Shown one piece after another: positions 1 through 6,875 of a stretch of DNA of 14,515 nt. The stretch covers positions 1 to 14,515 of the forward strand of contig CAZXOP010000042.1 of the NCBI GenBank assembly GCA_964642235.1, in the 5' to 3' direction. Numbering within the stretch: the stretch's first letter is position 1; each line of letters starts with the position of its first letter. The notes under the pieces were generated by a model that did no database searches, had not been told where the DNA came from, and worked only from the letters and a program-made list of their open reading frames with translations. The stretch is from CAYSND01 sp964642235. Its GTDB lineage: Bacteria; Bacteroidota; Bacteroidia; Bacteroidales; UBA932. A program made the position numbers and the translations under genes.

Positions 1-1236
1 GTTTATGATGCTCTTAAAAAAGATCTTAAATGTGATTACTTGGCTGCCAATGCTATCGATTCCATTACTCATAAACCCTATTTTAAACCCTACTCTATTA
101 TAAATAAAGGGGGGATTAAAATAGCAGTAATAGGGATGACTAACCCTAAAAATAGTGTTTGGGTAGTTAAGGATATAGTCAAAGGGCTACATTTTAAGGA
201 ACTTTATCCTATGTGTGACTCTATTGTTCAGGCAGTTAATAAAAAAGAGCGACCGGATTTGACAGTTCTTGCAGTTCATGCAGGTATTGCTATGGATGGA
301 AGTTATGTGAGCGAAAATTCCGCAAAGTATCTTGCAGAACATATCAAAGGGGTGGATATAGTTATTTCTGCTCATGACCATCAAGCAAGAAACATGAAGG
401 TTTATAATGGTCAGGACTCTGTATTGCTAATTAATTCAGGTCCTTATGCCTCGTATGTCTCAGATATAAATGTTAAACTTACCTTTAAGGGGGGTAAAGT
501 AATAAAGAAAGAGATCGATGCTGAGAATGTAAGTATGACAGGCGTTCCATCTGATAAGGCGTATAATGATTTCTTTAGAGAAGATTTTTTAAGAGTAAAA
601 ACCCATGCTAATAAAAATATGGGGTATTTGACAAGAGATATCATACTATCTGATGCCCTTAAAGGGAGTGCAGAGTATGTAAGTACTATTCATTTAATTC
701 ATCTAAAATCCTCAGGGGCAGAAGTATCATTTGCATCACCTTTCAATATTAAGGATACAATTCGTACCGGGGTACTCCATTTTCATGATTTATATAAAAT
801 CTATCCCTATAAAAATTATTTATATACTTTAAAAATGACCGGGAAGGAGATAAAAGATTATCTTGAAGTTTCATACGACTATTGGGTTAATAATAGTGGC
901 ATATATTACTATTATGACTCTGCCGGTGGAATTAATTATGATGTTAAGGTTTCAGCACCAAAAGGGAAAAGGATTATCATTAAATCTATGGCAAACGGTT
1001 CTGATTTCTCGGAGAGTAAGGAGTATATTGTGGCAATGACCTCTTATAGGGCTTGTGGAGCAGGGGGATTACTTGAAGCTATCGGAATTACCTCTGATCA
1101 GGCAAACAAAAGGTTAGTAAATAAATTTCCCGAAGTTCGTACCATGCTCTTTGATTTTATCTCATCCAAAAAAGAGTTAAATTTAGATTGTATTTCATAT
1201 AAGACCCTTGTTGGCACTTGGAGTTTCATAAAATAA
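1..1236 (+). CDS. 5'-nucleotidase / metallophosphoesterase family protein, 5'-truncated by window edge
   Basis: Reading frame 1 is open from the first base, so this is the C-terminal portion (411 residues visible) of a longer protein and the TTG at 40 is not its start. The visible part begins in the calcineurin-like phosphoesterase domain: KCDYLAANAID, then VHAG near base 275 and SAHDHQ near 370, which match the metal-binding His motifs of UshA/NucA enzymes (the usual GHxH reads AHDH here). The 5'-nucleotidase C-terminal substrate-binding domain follows from about base 600 (NMGYLTRDI, SFASPFNIKDTIRTG, YLYTLKMTGKEIKDYLE, and the late motif TSYRACGAGG). Family members hydrolyse nucleotides or 2',3'-cyclic nucleotides, usually outside the cytoplasm. 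A signal peptide would lie outside the window. The family call is firm; the exact substrate cannot be read from the sequence. The next gene has its own promoter just downstream. Confidence 0.88.
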   Translation, partial: VYDALKKDLKCDYLAANAIDSITHKPYFKPYSIINKGGIKIAVIGMTNPKNSVWVVKDIVKGLHFKELYPMCDSIVQAVNKKERPDLTVLAVHAGIAMDGSYVSENSAKYLAEHIKGVDIVISAHDHQARNMKVYNGQDSVLLINSGPYASYVSDINVKLTFKGGKVIKKEIDAENVSMTGVPSDKAYNDFFREDFLRVKTHANKNMGYLTRDIILSDALKGSAEYVSTIHLIHLKSSGAEVSFASPFNIKDTIRTGVLHFHDLYKIYPYKNYLYTLKMTGKEIKDYLEVSYDYWVNNSGIYYYYDSAGGINYDVKVSAPKGKRIIIKSMANGSDFSESKEYIVAMTSYRACGAGGLLEAIGITSDQANKRLVNKFPEVRTMLFDFISSKKELNLDCISYKTLVGTWSFIK

Positions 1237-1238
1237 GT

Positions 1239-1270
1239 TTTTAATTATTGAAAACTCTTTCTTACCTTTG
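1239..1270 (+). promoter_or_regulatory. Bacteroidota-type promoter for the coiled-coil gene/zapA
   Basis: TACCTTTG at 1263-1270 is an exact match to the TAnnTTTG -7 box of the Bacteroidota primary sigma factor. Twenty bases upstream, TTTT at 1239-1242 is a one-mismatch version of the -33 TTTG. Transcription would begin near 1274-1277, leaving a leader of about 20 bases before the ATG at 1294. This also argues against the in-frame TTG at 1276 as the start codon. Confidence 0.6.
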
Positions 1271-1293
1271 TAGAGTTGTATGTATTAAATAAT

Positions 1294-1587
1294 ATGGAAG
1301 AGAGTTACGAAAAAATAATAAGCAGACTTAAGAAGAGGATAGAATATATCATCTCCAAATTTGAGATAGTCAATGCTGAAAATAAGGAACTTACCTCCCA
1401 ATTACAGAGTTGCAAACAACAGTTGGAAATTAGTAATAACAAGATTAAAGATTTAGAACAAAGATTAGATAAGTTACAGTTGATGGAAGCATTCAAGACA
1501 TCCGCAGGGGATGTTAAGGAAGCTAAGCAGAATATAGGGAAAATTGTGAGGGAGATAGACAAATGTATTGCATTATTAAATGACTGA
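1294..1587 (+). CDS. small coiled-coil protein upstream of zapA (candidate ZapB-like)
   Basis: This 97-residue soluble protein begins MEESYEKIIS. Residues 1 to about 65 are rich in E, K, Q, N and L with heptad-like spacing (LKKRIEYIISKFE, NKELTSQLQSCKQQLE, KIKDLEQRLDKLQ), which suggests one long coiled coil. A short helical tail follows, ending DKCIALLND. There is no membrane segment or signal peptide. An upstream in-frame TTG at 1276 would add six residues, but it sits at the predicted transcription start, so the ATG at 1294 is chosen. It lies three bases ahead of zapA and shares its promoter. The size, coiled coil and linkage resemble ZapB, the coiled-coil partner of ZapA in gammaproteobacteria. 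That role is inferred from context, not from recognised sequence identity. Confidence 0.8.
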   Translation: MEESYEKIISRLKKRIEYIISKFEIVNAENKELTSQLQSCKQQLEISNNKIKDLEQRLDKLQLMEAFKTSAGDVKEAKQNIGKIVREIDKCIALLND

Positions 1588-1590
1588 TAA

Positions 1591-1890
1591 ATGGAGGAGA
1601 ACAAGCAATCAATAAAAGTTAACATTGCAGATAGACAATACCCTTTTTCCATTTCCCCAATGGATGAAGAGGAGGTTCGTATGGCAGTGAAGATGATTAA
1701 TGAAAGACTAGAGAACTCCAAGAAGAGATTTCAAATCCAAGATAATCAAGATGCGTTGGCTATAACAGCCTTCCAGTTTGTTGTTCAGTTACTTAGAGAG
1801 AAAAGAAATGATAATTCAGGTATAATATTGTCTGAAATATCCACTCTTGATGCTCAGTTAAAAGAATATATTGACAATAATTTGAGTTAA
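1591..1890 (+). CDS. zapA: cell division protein ZapA
   Basis: This protein of 99 residues is the usual ZapA length. The N-terminal part (IKVNIADRQYPFSISPMDEEEVRMAVKMINERL, residues about 8 to 40, quoted in pieces: IKVNIADRQYPFSI, then DEEEVRMAVKMINERL) is the typical ZapA globular domain. The remainder forms the dimerising helix (DALAITAFQFVVQLL). ZapA binds FtsZ filaments in the cytoplasm and bundles them at the Z-ring. The ATG at 1591 follows the upstream stop by three bases, indicating co-transcription and probable translational coupling. A 6S-like RNA begins 18 bases after the stop codon, an arrangement reminiscent of the zapA-ssrS linkage known in enterobacteria. Confidence 0.9.
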   Translation: MEENKQSIKVNIADRQYPFSISPMDEEEVRMAVKMINERLENSKKRFQIQDNQDALAITAFQFVVQLLREKRNDNSGIILSEISTLDAQLKEYIDNNLS

Positions 1891-1910
1891 TTTTCTCTTA
1901 TTTATTTTAG
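1881..1910 (+). promoter_or_regulatory. possible own promoter for the 6S-like RNA
   Basis: TTTG at 1881-1884, inside the last codons of zapA, could serve as a -33 box. TATTTTAG at 1903-1910 is a one-mismatch match to TAnnTTTG at 18-base spacing, slightly short of the usual spacing. It would place the start inside the closing stem, so the exact boxes are uncertain and processing from the zapA transcript is an alternative. Confidence 0.3.
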
Positions 1911-2095
1911 CCGTTAAAGCACTCTTTGCTAAAATCAACAGAATTAAAATACCGAGCCAACTCGATGGATGAAGGCAGGCCTTGGTGACCTTTCGGGGGA
2001 TTACGCTTTGCGTGACGATGGAAGTTTGATTCCAAAATCGGAGCTCAAATCTTATTTATTAAGATTTTATGAAAACAGTGCTTTAACGGCTTTTT
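1909..2095 (+). ncRNA. ssrS: 6S RNA (SsrS-like)
   Basis: The gap between zapA and rny has no credible ORF but is closed by a perfect 15-bp inverted repeat, 1909-1923 with 2077-2091, followed by a short T-run (2091-2095). The enclosed length of about 185 nt and the long rod-like layout match 6S RNA, which mimics an open promoter and binds RNA polymerase holoenzyme. Next to the closing stem lie AU-rich strands (1924-1950 and 2046-2076) that would form the central bubble. The 3' strand holds an 8-bp hairpin, 2047-2054 with 2060-2067. The distal arm is GC-richer, with CCGA at 1953-1956 able to pair with TCGG near 2038 and an ACGC-TTT-GCGT apical hairpin. Position directly behind zapA supports the call. 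Alternatives are another structured leader for rny. The assignment was made without a covariance-model search. Confidence 0.8.
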
Positions 2096-2123
2096 ATATG
2101 GATGAACATAAAACTATATATAT

Positions 2124-3656
2124 ATGGAACTAATTATAACAGCGGTAATTTCGGCAGCAGGGGCGATAGGTCTCTACATAGTTGTACGAAACATTATATT
2201 AAAAAGGAGAGGGAGTGAAATCATTAAGAACGCAGAGACTGAGGGGGAGAACATAAAAAAAGAGAAGATTCTGCAGGCTAAAGAGAAATTTCTTCAATTA
2301 AAAAGCGAACATGAGCAACATATCAACGAAAGAAATGCTCAAATTCAACAGACTGAAAACAAACTTAAACAGCGAGAACTTGTAATCAATCAACAGACAG
2401 CAGATTTACAGAGAAAAATAAAAGAATCCGACACCATCAGAGAGAACCTTAAAACTCAGATGGAGATAGTTAATAAGAAGAGTGAAGAGTATGATAAACT
2501 GCATCAAGAGTCTATTGAAAAGATAGAAGCGATAGCCGGTATGTCCGCAGTAGATGCTAAAAACCAGTTGATAGAGACCATGAAAGCGGAGGCTAAAACA
2601 GAGGCTATGTCTTTTATCAGTGATGTAATGGACGAAGCTCGTTTAACAGCAAGCAAGGAGGCTAAAAGGGTTGTAATTAATACTATACAGAGAGTAGCCC
2701 CTGAGACTGCCATAGAAAATGCTGTTACAGTTTTCAATATAGAGAGTGATGAGATAAAGGGGAGAATTATTGGTAGAGAGGGGAGAAATATTAGAGCCCT
2801 CGAAGCAGCCACAGGAGTGGAAATAGTGGTGGACGACACACCTGAAGCCATTTTGCTTTCAGCATTCGATCCTGTAAGGAGAGAAGTTGCCCGACTTGCT
2901 CTGCATCAGTTGGTGACGGATGGTCGTATTCACCCCGCACGTATAGAAGAGGTGGTTACTAAGGTTCAGAAACAGCTCGAGGATGAGATAATGGAGACAG
3001 GAAAGCGCACCTGTATAGATTTAGGTGTTCATGGCCTCCATGCTGAACTTATTCGCCTAATAGGAAGAATGAAGTACCGCTCCTCTTATGGACAAAACCT
3101 TCTTCAGCACTCAAGAGAAGTGGCAAATATATGTGCCACAATGGCTGCTGAAATAGGTCTTAATCCTAAAACAGCTAAAAGGGCAGGGCTGCTACACGAT
3201 ATAGGGAAAGTTTCTGATGAAGACTCTGAACTTCCTCACGCTATCCTTGGGATGAAATTAGCAGAAAAATATAAAGAGAAACCAGAAATTTGCAACGCAA
3301 TAGGGGCACACCATGAGGAGGTGGAGATGACCTCACTTATCTCCCCCATAGTGCTTGTAGGGGATGCTATTTCAGGTGCCCGTCCAGGTGCTCGTCGTGA
3401 AGTAATTGAGTCTTATATTAAGAGGTTAAAAGATATGGAAGGGATTGCTTTAGCACATCCCGGAGTCACCAAGACCTACGCTATTCAGGCAGGTAGGGAG
3501 CTAAGAGTAATTGTTGGAGCAGATCAAGTTACAGATGCTGACGCTGAACTCCTCTCATCAGATATAGCTAAAAAGATCCAGGAAGAGATGGTTTATCCGG
3601 GTCAAGTAAAAATTACAGTTATAAGGGAGACCCGATCTGTGGCATTTGCAAAATAA
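2124..3656 (+). CDS. rny: ribonuclease Y
   Basis: This 510-residue membrane-anchored endoribonuclease starts single-strand cleavage in mRNA turnover. Residues 3-25 form one N-terminal transmembrane helix. Residues 30 to about 150 are charged, Gln-rich coiled coil. A KH RNA-binding domain follows, with IIGREGRNI at 215-223 (GxxG loop 217-220). The HD phosphohydrolase domain carries H329 in LLQHSREVA, the HD pair at 358-359 in LLHDIGKV, and AHHEE at 395-399. Length and domain order are those of full RNase Y, with no missing catalytic residue. The ATG at 2124 has no Shine-Dalgarno sequence, as is common in this phylum. No clear TAnnTTTG box lies in the 30 bases after the 6S-like RNA, so expression may depend on readthrough from zapA or on a promoter within the RNA region. 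Confidence 0.96.
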   Translation: MELIITAVISAAGAIGLYIVVRNIILKRRGSEIIKNAETEGENIKKEKILQAKEKFLQLKSEHEQHINERNAQIQQTENKLKQRELVINQQTADLQRKIKESDTIRENLKTQMEIVNKKSEEYDKLHQESIEKIEAIAGMSAVDAKNQLIETMKAEAKTEAMSFISDVMDEARLTASKEAKRVVINTIQRVAPETAIENAVTVFNIESDEIKGRIIGREGRNIRALEAATGVEIVVDDTPEAILLSAFDPVRREVARLALHQLVTDGRIHPARIEEVVTKVQKQLEDEIMETGKRTCIDLGVHGLHAELIRLIGRMKYRSSYGQNLLQHSREVANICATMAAEIGLNPKTAKRAGLLHDIGKVSDEDSELPHAILGMKLAEKYKEKPEICNAIGAHHEEVEMTSLISPIVLVGDAISGARPGARREVIESYIKRLKDMEGIALAHPGVTKTYAIQAGRELRVIVGADQVTDADAELLSSDIAKKIQEEMVYPGQVKITVIRETRSVAFAK

Positions 3657-3684
3657 AAAAGGTGGCTGATTTAGCCACCTTTTT
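3655..3684. terminator. bidirectional rho-independent terminator between rny and the oxidoreductase operon
   Basis: GGTGGCT at 3661-3667 pairs with AGCCACC at 3673-3679 across a five-base loop. An A-run on the left and a T-run on the right make it usable from both strands. It sits between two converging transcription units whose stops are at 3656 and 3687. Confidence 0.88.
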
Positions 3685-3686
3685 AT

Positions 3687-4058
3687 TTATAATTTAGAGA
3701 GGAATCGGTCGATATTTACAATGAAACGCTCGTGGTTTCCTTCTCCGATTAGATTACCTGCTGAATCTGTTGCGGTAAGTGAAAAAGTTAATTTCCTCTC
3801 CTCTACTGCTGTGAGTATCGATTTTGCCTCTATTCGCTCTCCGATTTTGGAGGCTCTAAGGTGACTTACGGAGATTTTGGTGCCTACTGTCGTGAACCCC
3901 TCATCAAGTTCGGACTGGACAGAATCAAATGCGGCTCTCTCCATTACTCCTACTAATGAGGGAGTCGAGAAGACATCAAGTCCTCCCGACCCCACTGATG
4001 AAGCACAATTAGATTTCTCTACTATTACGGAGCAGGTAGTTGTTATTCCTAATCTCAT
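3687..4058 (-). CDS. hotdog-fold thioesterase, FlK (fluoroacetyl-CoA thioesterase)-like
   Basis: This protein of 123 residues has the size of a single hotdog domain. The pattern FSTPSLVGVMERAA, then GTKISVSHLRAS, then the FSLTATD and EGNHERFIV strands match the fluoroacetyl-CoA thioesterase family. T32, E40 and H66 have the same spacing (8 and 26) as the catalytic Thr42, Glu50 and His76 of FlK, so the active site looks intact. Fluoroacetyl-CoA is an unlikely substrate in this setting. A short or branched acyl-CoA made by the upstream oxidoreductase is more plausible (inference). The start codon overlaps the stop of the gamma-subunit gene as ATGA (4055-4058), so translation is probably coupled. 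It is the last gene of the seven-gene leftward operon and ends against the shared terminator. Confidence 0.85.
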   Translation of the reverse strand: MRLGITTTCSVIVEKSNCASSVGSGGLDVFSTPSLVGVMERAAFDSVQSELDEGFTTVGTKISVSHLRASKIGERIEAKSILTAVEERKLTFSLTATDSAGNLIGEGNHERFIVNIDRFLSKL

Positions 4059-4597
4059 AGAACTTTAACAGCTTCCATTCCGACTTTAATTGCCTCTTCG
4101 TTCATTGGTATAAGATTATGATGACGAGGAGGGAGGGATTTCTTCAATCCGTTTAGGACATTTTCCATGGTAACGATAGGTTTCATCTTTAAGAAAGCAC
4201 CTAAAATTACCATATTGTATGCCTTTGCATTCCCTAATTTAGCTGACTCATCTACTGCATCTATTTTACAGATAGTAATATCTTTCCTATTTGGGTGACG
4301 AGTAATTCCATTGGGATCATAAATAAGTAATCCGCCAGGTTTTACTTGTGGTTCGAATTTGTCCAAGGATTGTTGATTAAGAATAATGGCAGTGTCAAAT
4401 CTACTAAGAATGGGTGAACTAATCTTTTTGTCACTTACTATAACGCTAACATTACAGGTACCACCACGCATTTCAGGACCATAAGAGGGCATCCATGTAA
4501 CTTCTTGGTCTTGCATAATTCCACCGTAAGCAAGTATTTTACCCATTGAGAGGACTCCTTGTCCGCCGAATCCGGCTATTATAATTTCTTCTTTCAT
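4055..4597 (-). CDS. 2-oxoacid:ferredoxin oxidoreductase, gamma subunit
   Basis: This protein of 180 residues is the normal length for a free-standing gamma subunit (KorC/VorC type, pyruvate/ketoisovalerate oxidoreductase catalytic domain). It opens with IIIAGFGGQGVLSMGKIL (glycine-rich turn at 9-14), followed by TWMPSYGPEMRGGTCNVSVI and the NQQSLDKFEPQVKPGG region, all hallmarks of the family. It works in the cytoplasm with the alpha, beta and ferredoxin-like subunits to decarboxylate a 2-oxoacid to acyl-CoA, reducing ferredoxin. It lies 11 bases downstream of the beta gene and overlaps the thioesterase gene by four bases. KorC and VorC cannot be told apart by eye, so no symbol is given. Confidence 0.92.
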   Translation of the reverse strand: MKEEIIIAGFGGQGVLSMGKILAYGGIMQDQEVTWMPSYGPEMRGGTCNVSVIVSDKKISSPILSRFDTAIILNQQSLDKFEPQVKPGGLLIYDPNGITRHPNRKDITICKIDAVDESAKLGNAKAYNMVILGAFLKMKPIVTMENVLNGLKKSLPPRHHNLIPMNEEAIKVGMEAVKVL

Positions 4598-4608
4598 AAT
4601 CGTATTTT

Positions 4609-5370
4609 TTATCTGTCTTTAATATCTCCAAGAGGATAGGCAGGAAACATATTCTCTTCCATCCATTTATTTGCTTGAACCGGTGTAAGTTTCCATCCGG
4701 AGTTGCAAGAACTTACTATTTCAACAAATGAAGTCCCTTTATTAAGGGCTGAATTTTCAAATGCTTTGCGAATCGCTCTTTTAGCTTTACGAGCTGCTAT
4801 AGGGTTCTGAACAGACTGGCGTGTAACATAACAAGTCCCATCAAGTTGAGCTATAAGTTCAGTTATTTTTAAGGGGTATCCGTTAAGCTCAGCAGTTCTA
4901 CCATAAGGGGTGGTCGAAGTAACCATTCCGAGTAGGGTAGTAGGTGCCATTTGTCCTCCGGTCATACCGTAAATAGCATTGTTTATAAATATTACAACAA
5001 TATTCTCTCCTCTGTTACAAGCGTGCATTATTTCAGCAGTTCCAATAGAAGCAAGGTCACCATCTCCTTGGTATGCAAAAACATATTTGTCAGGCATTAA
5101 CCTTTTAGTGGCAGTTGCAAGTGCGGGAGCTCTTCCGTGGGCAGCTTGTTGAAAGTCAATGTTAAAATAATTGTATGCGAAAACGGAACACCCTACCGGT
5201 GAAACACCGATGGTCTTATCCTGAATCCCCATTTCATCGATAACCTCTGCAATTAGTTTATGTACTGTACCATGAGAACACCCTGGGCAGTAGTGCAATA
5301 CTGTATCTGTTAATACAGGAGTCTTTCCGTAAACCTTATTTTCGGGTTTTATTATATCTTTTATATCCAT
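4609..5370 (-). CDS. 2-oxoacid:ferredoxin oxidoreductase, beta (TPP-binding) subunit
   Basis: This protein of 253 residues carries the thiamine diphosphate site of the complex. CPGCSHG (C28, C31) and GVSPVGCS near 55-62 lie early. The TPP/metal motif starts at GDGD (102-105), runs through EIMHACNRGENIVVIFINN, and ends in YGMTGGQ (134-140). This order is standard for the KorB/VorB-like beta chain of four-subunit enzymes. It has no internal 4Fe-4S cluster domain; that function is supplied by the separate 73-residue ferredoxin subunit. It lies nine bases after the alpha gene. The substrate is not fixed by these motifs: 2-oxoglutarate, 2-oxoisovalerate or related keto acids are possible. Confidence 0.93.
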   Translation of the reverse strand: MDIKDIIKPENKVYGKTPVLTDTVLHYCPGCSHGTVHKLIAEVIDEMGIQDKTIGVSPVGCSVFAYNYFNIDFQQAAHGRAPALATATKRLMPDKYVFAYQGDGDLASIGTAEIMHACNRGENIVVIFINNAIYGMTGGQMAPTTLLGMVTSTTPYGRTAELNGYPLKITELIAQLDGTCYVTRQSVQNPIAARKAKRAIRKAFENSALNKGTSFVEIVSSCNSGWKLTPVQANKWMEENMFPAYPLGDIKDR

Positions 5371-5379
5371 AGCATCTGA

Positions 5380-6456
5380 TTATTTAATTGTTTTTTCAAA
5401 AGCATTAAAAACTTCTTCAGGAGATGGAACAATACCACCTTGACGACCAAAAAAGTTAACCGGTACTCTTCCGTTAGTAACGAGCCTTATATCTTCTACC
5501 ATCTGTCCTGCACTAAGCTCAACAGACATTATGGATTTAAGGTTAGGTATTAATCTGTCAATCTCTTTATTAGGGAATGGGAAGAGGGTTATAGGACGAA
5601 GAAGTCCAAGTTTTATCCCTTTTTCTCTTGCTATTTCCACTACGTTTTCAGAAATTCTCGACATACAGCCGTAGGCAATTATAAGATGTTCTGCATCTTC
5701 ACACTGGAATGATTCAAACATAACATCTTCTTCCATGCTTTTATATTTAGCACTGAACTTTAAGTTGAGTTTTTCTTGAACTGCTGCCTCAAGAGCGAGG
5801 GAGGTTACGAAATTAGCTTTTCTATCGGAGCCTTTCCCTGTTGTAGCCCATGAAGATGACATCTTCTTAATCTCTTCATCTGTCCAACGAGGTTTTGAAG
5901 GTCTGAGTTCTACTTTTTCCATCATTTGACCAATAACTCCATCTGCAAGTATCATAGTAGGGTTACGGTATTTAAATGCAAGTTCGAAAGCTTTGTCAAC
6001 AAAGTCGTACATATCTTGTGCTGATGAAGGGGCAAGAACTATCATACGATAATCTCCATGTCCACCCCCTTTGGTAGCCTGGAAATAGTCCCCTTGACTT
6101 GGTTGAATGGTTCCGAGACCCGGGCCTCCGCGAACAACATTGACAACAAGACATGGTAACTCTGCACCGGCGAGGTAACTTAAACCTTCACACATAAGGG
6201 ATACTCCGGGGCTGCTGGATGAGGTCATAACCTTTTTACCACAACATGCTCCGCCATAAACCATATTGATAGAAGAAGTTTCACTTTCTGCCTGAAGAAC
6301 CACCATTCCGGTAGTTTCCCAAGGTTTTTCTTTCATTAGCGTCTCCATCACTTCGGATTGGGGGGTGATAGGATAGCCGAAGTAGCCGTCACAGCCACAG
6401 TCTATTGCGGCAAATGCGATGGCTTCATTTCCTTTCATTAAAATCTTTTCTGCCAT
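5380..6456 (-). CDS. 2-oxoacid:ferredoxin oxidoreductase, alpha subunit (VorB-type)
   Basis: This protein of 358 residues matches the compact alpha chain of four-subunit enzymes, which lacks a fused gamma domain. Key features are KGNEAIAFAAIDCGCDGYFGYPITPQSE at the N-terminus (the GYPITPQSE motif at 27-35 lies at the TPP site), QAESETSSINMVYGGACCG, TSSSSPGVSLMCEGLSYLAGAELPCLVV, and the C-terminal transketolase-like part ending in QGGIVPSPEEVF. Bacteroidales proteins of this architecture are commonly labelled VorB, 3-methyl-2-oxobutanoate:ferredoxin oxidoreductase. The neighbouring ADP-forming acyl-CoA synthetase supports an amino-acid-derived keto acid as substrate, but the exact specificity is inferred. 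The gene lies 11 bases after the ferredoxin-subunit gene. Confidence 0.92.
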   Translation of the reverse strand: MAEKILMKGNEAIAFAAIDCGCDGYFGYPITPQSEVMETLMKEKPWETTGMVVLQAESETSSINMVYGGACCGKKVMTSSSSPGVSLMCEGLSYLAGAELPCLVVNVVRGGPGLGTIQPSQGDYFQATKGGGHGDYRMIVLAPSSAQDMYDFVDKAFELAFKYRNPTMILADGVIGQMMEKVELRPSKPRWTDEEIKKMSSSWATTGKGSDRKANFVTSLALEAAVQEKLNLKFSAKYKSMEEDVMFESFQCEDAEHLIIAYGCMSRISENVVEIAREKGIKLGLLRPITLFPFPNKEIDRLIPNLKSIMSVELSAGQMVEDIRLVTNGRVPVNFFGRQGGIVPSPEEVFNAFEKTIK

Positions 6457-6467
6457 ATTGTTCTTTT

Positions 6468-6689
6468 TTAAATTTTTACACGATAAACAGTTATTACTGC
6501 ATCAGGACATACTGTTGCACAATTTGTACAACCGGTACAATTCTCTGGATTAGCCATGTGCATATAATTGTACCCTTTGCTATTGACCTCTTTAGCCAAT
6601 GCGATGGTGTCAGTGGGACAGCTTACTATACAAACGCCACAGCCTTTGCATTTTTCAGTGTCCACCACTATTGCTCCTTTAAGTGCCAT
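6468..6689 (-). CDS. 2-oxoacid:ferredoxin oxidoreductase, delta (2[4Fe-4S] ferredoxin-like) subunit
   Basis: This protein of 73 residues has two complete CxxCxxCxxxCP clusters: C14, C17, C20, C24 and C51, C54, C57, C61. These bind two [4Fe-4S] centres that pass electrons from the TPP site to free ferredoxin. The insert between the clusters (KEVNSKGYNYMHMANPEN) is typical of VorD/KorD-like subunits. It is the first of the four oxidoreductase subunits in transcription order, 21 bases after a small membrane-protein gene and 11 bases before the alpha gene. Confidence 0.92.
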   Translation of the reverse strand: MALKGAIVVDTEKCKGCGVCIVSCPTDTIALAKEVNSKGYNYMHMANPENCTGCTNCATVCPDAVITVYRVKI

Positions 6690-6710
6690 ATCATTATTGT
6701 TTTTAAGTTA

Positions 6711-6866
6711 TTATTTTGTGTTTAAAAAATTAAATCCTTTTGCGACTCCCTCTATTACATATTGCCACCTTATAATTATTCCTATAATCAAGATTATAAC
6801 AACCCAAATAAGTCCTTGTGTCGTGGTACTCTGTCTCTTATACCAAGCAGCTATCTTCTTAAACAT
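6711..6866 (-). CDS. 51-residue single-pass membrane protein of unknown function
   Basis: An open frame runs from ATG (6866-6864) to TAA (6713-6711). The protein starts MFKKIAAWYKRQ, with a basic, possibly amphipathic N-terminus. A strongly hydrophobic stretch at about residues 19-32 (LIWVVIILIIGIII) follows, then RW and a short tail ending FNFLNTK. By the positive-inside rule the basic N-terminus would be cytoplasmic. It fills the otherwise unexplained gap between the acyl-CoA synthetase stop (9 bases upstream) and the ferredoxin subunit (21 bases downstream), and the spacing matches the rest of the operon. I do not recognise a family. Coding status rests on position, clean framing and the single hydrophobic helix. 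A role at the membrane for the ferredoxin-reducing complex is possible but unsupported. Confidence 0.7.
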   Translation of the reverse strand: MFKKIAAWYKRQSTTTQGLIWVVIILIIGIIIRWQYVIEGVAKGFNFLNTK

Positions 6867-6875
6867 AGCAGGAAT

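Noticed and set aside
40..1236. TTG at 40 as the start of the nucleotidase gene
   Set aside because: The frame is open to base 1 and the upstream residues (YDALKKDLKCDY) fit the phosphoesterase domain, so the gene is simply cut by the window edge.
1305..1721. 138-codon minus-strand ORF over the coiled-coil gene and zapA
   Set aside because: It is antisense to two recognisable genes, has no family features, and its Ser/Leu-rich composition is the complement of their codons.
1909..2095. The structured region before rny as a riboswitch or simple terminator
   Set aside because: No known riboswitch core was recognised. The very long end-to-end closing stem, AU-rich bubble and zapA linkage fit 6S RNA better.
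3877..4068. 63-codon plus-strand ORF over the thioesterase
   Set aside because: It lies opposite the conserved thioesterase with its intact catalytic spacing; no independent evidence.
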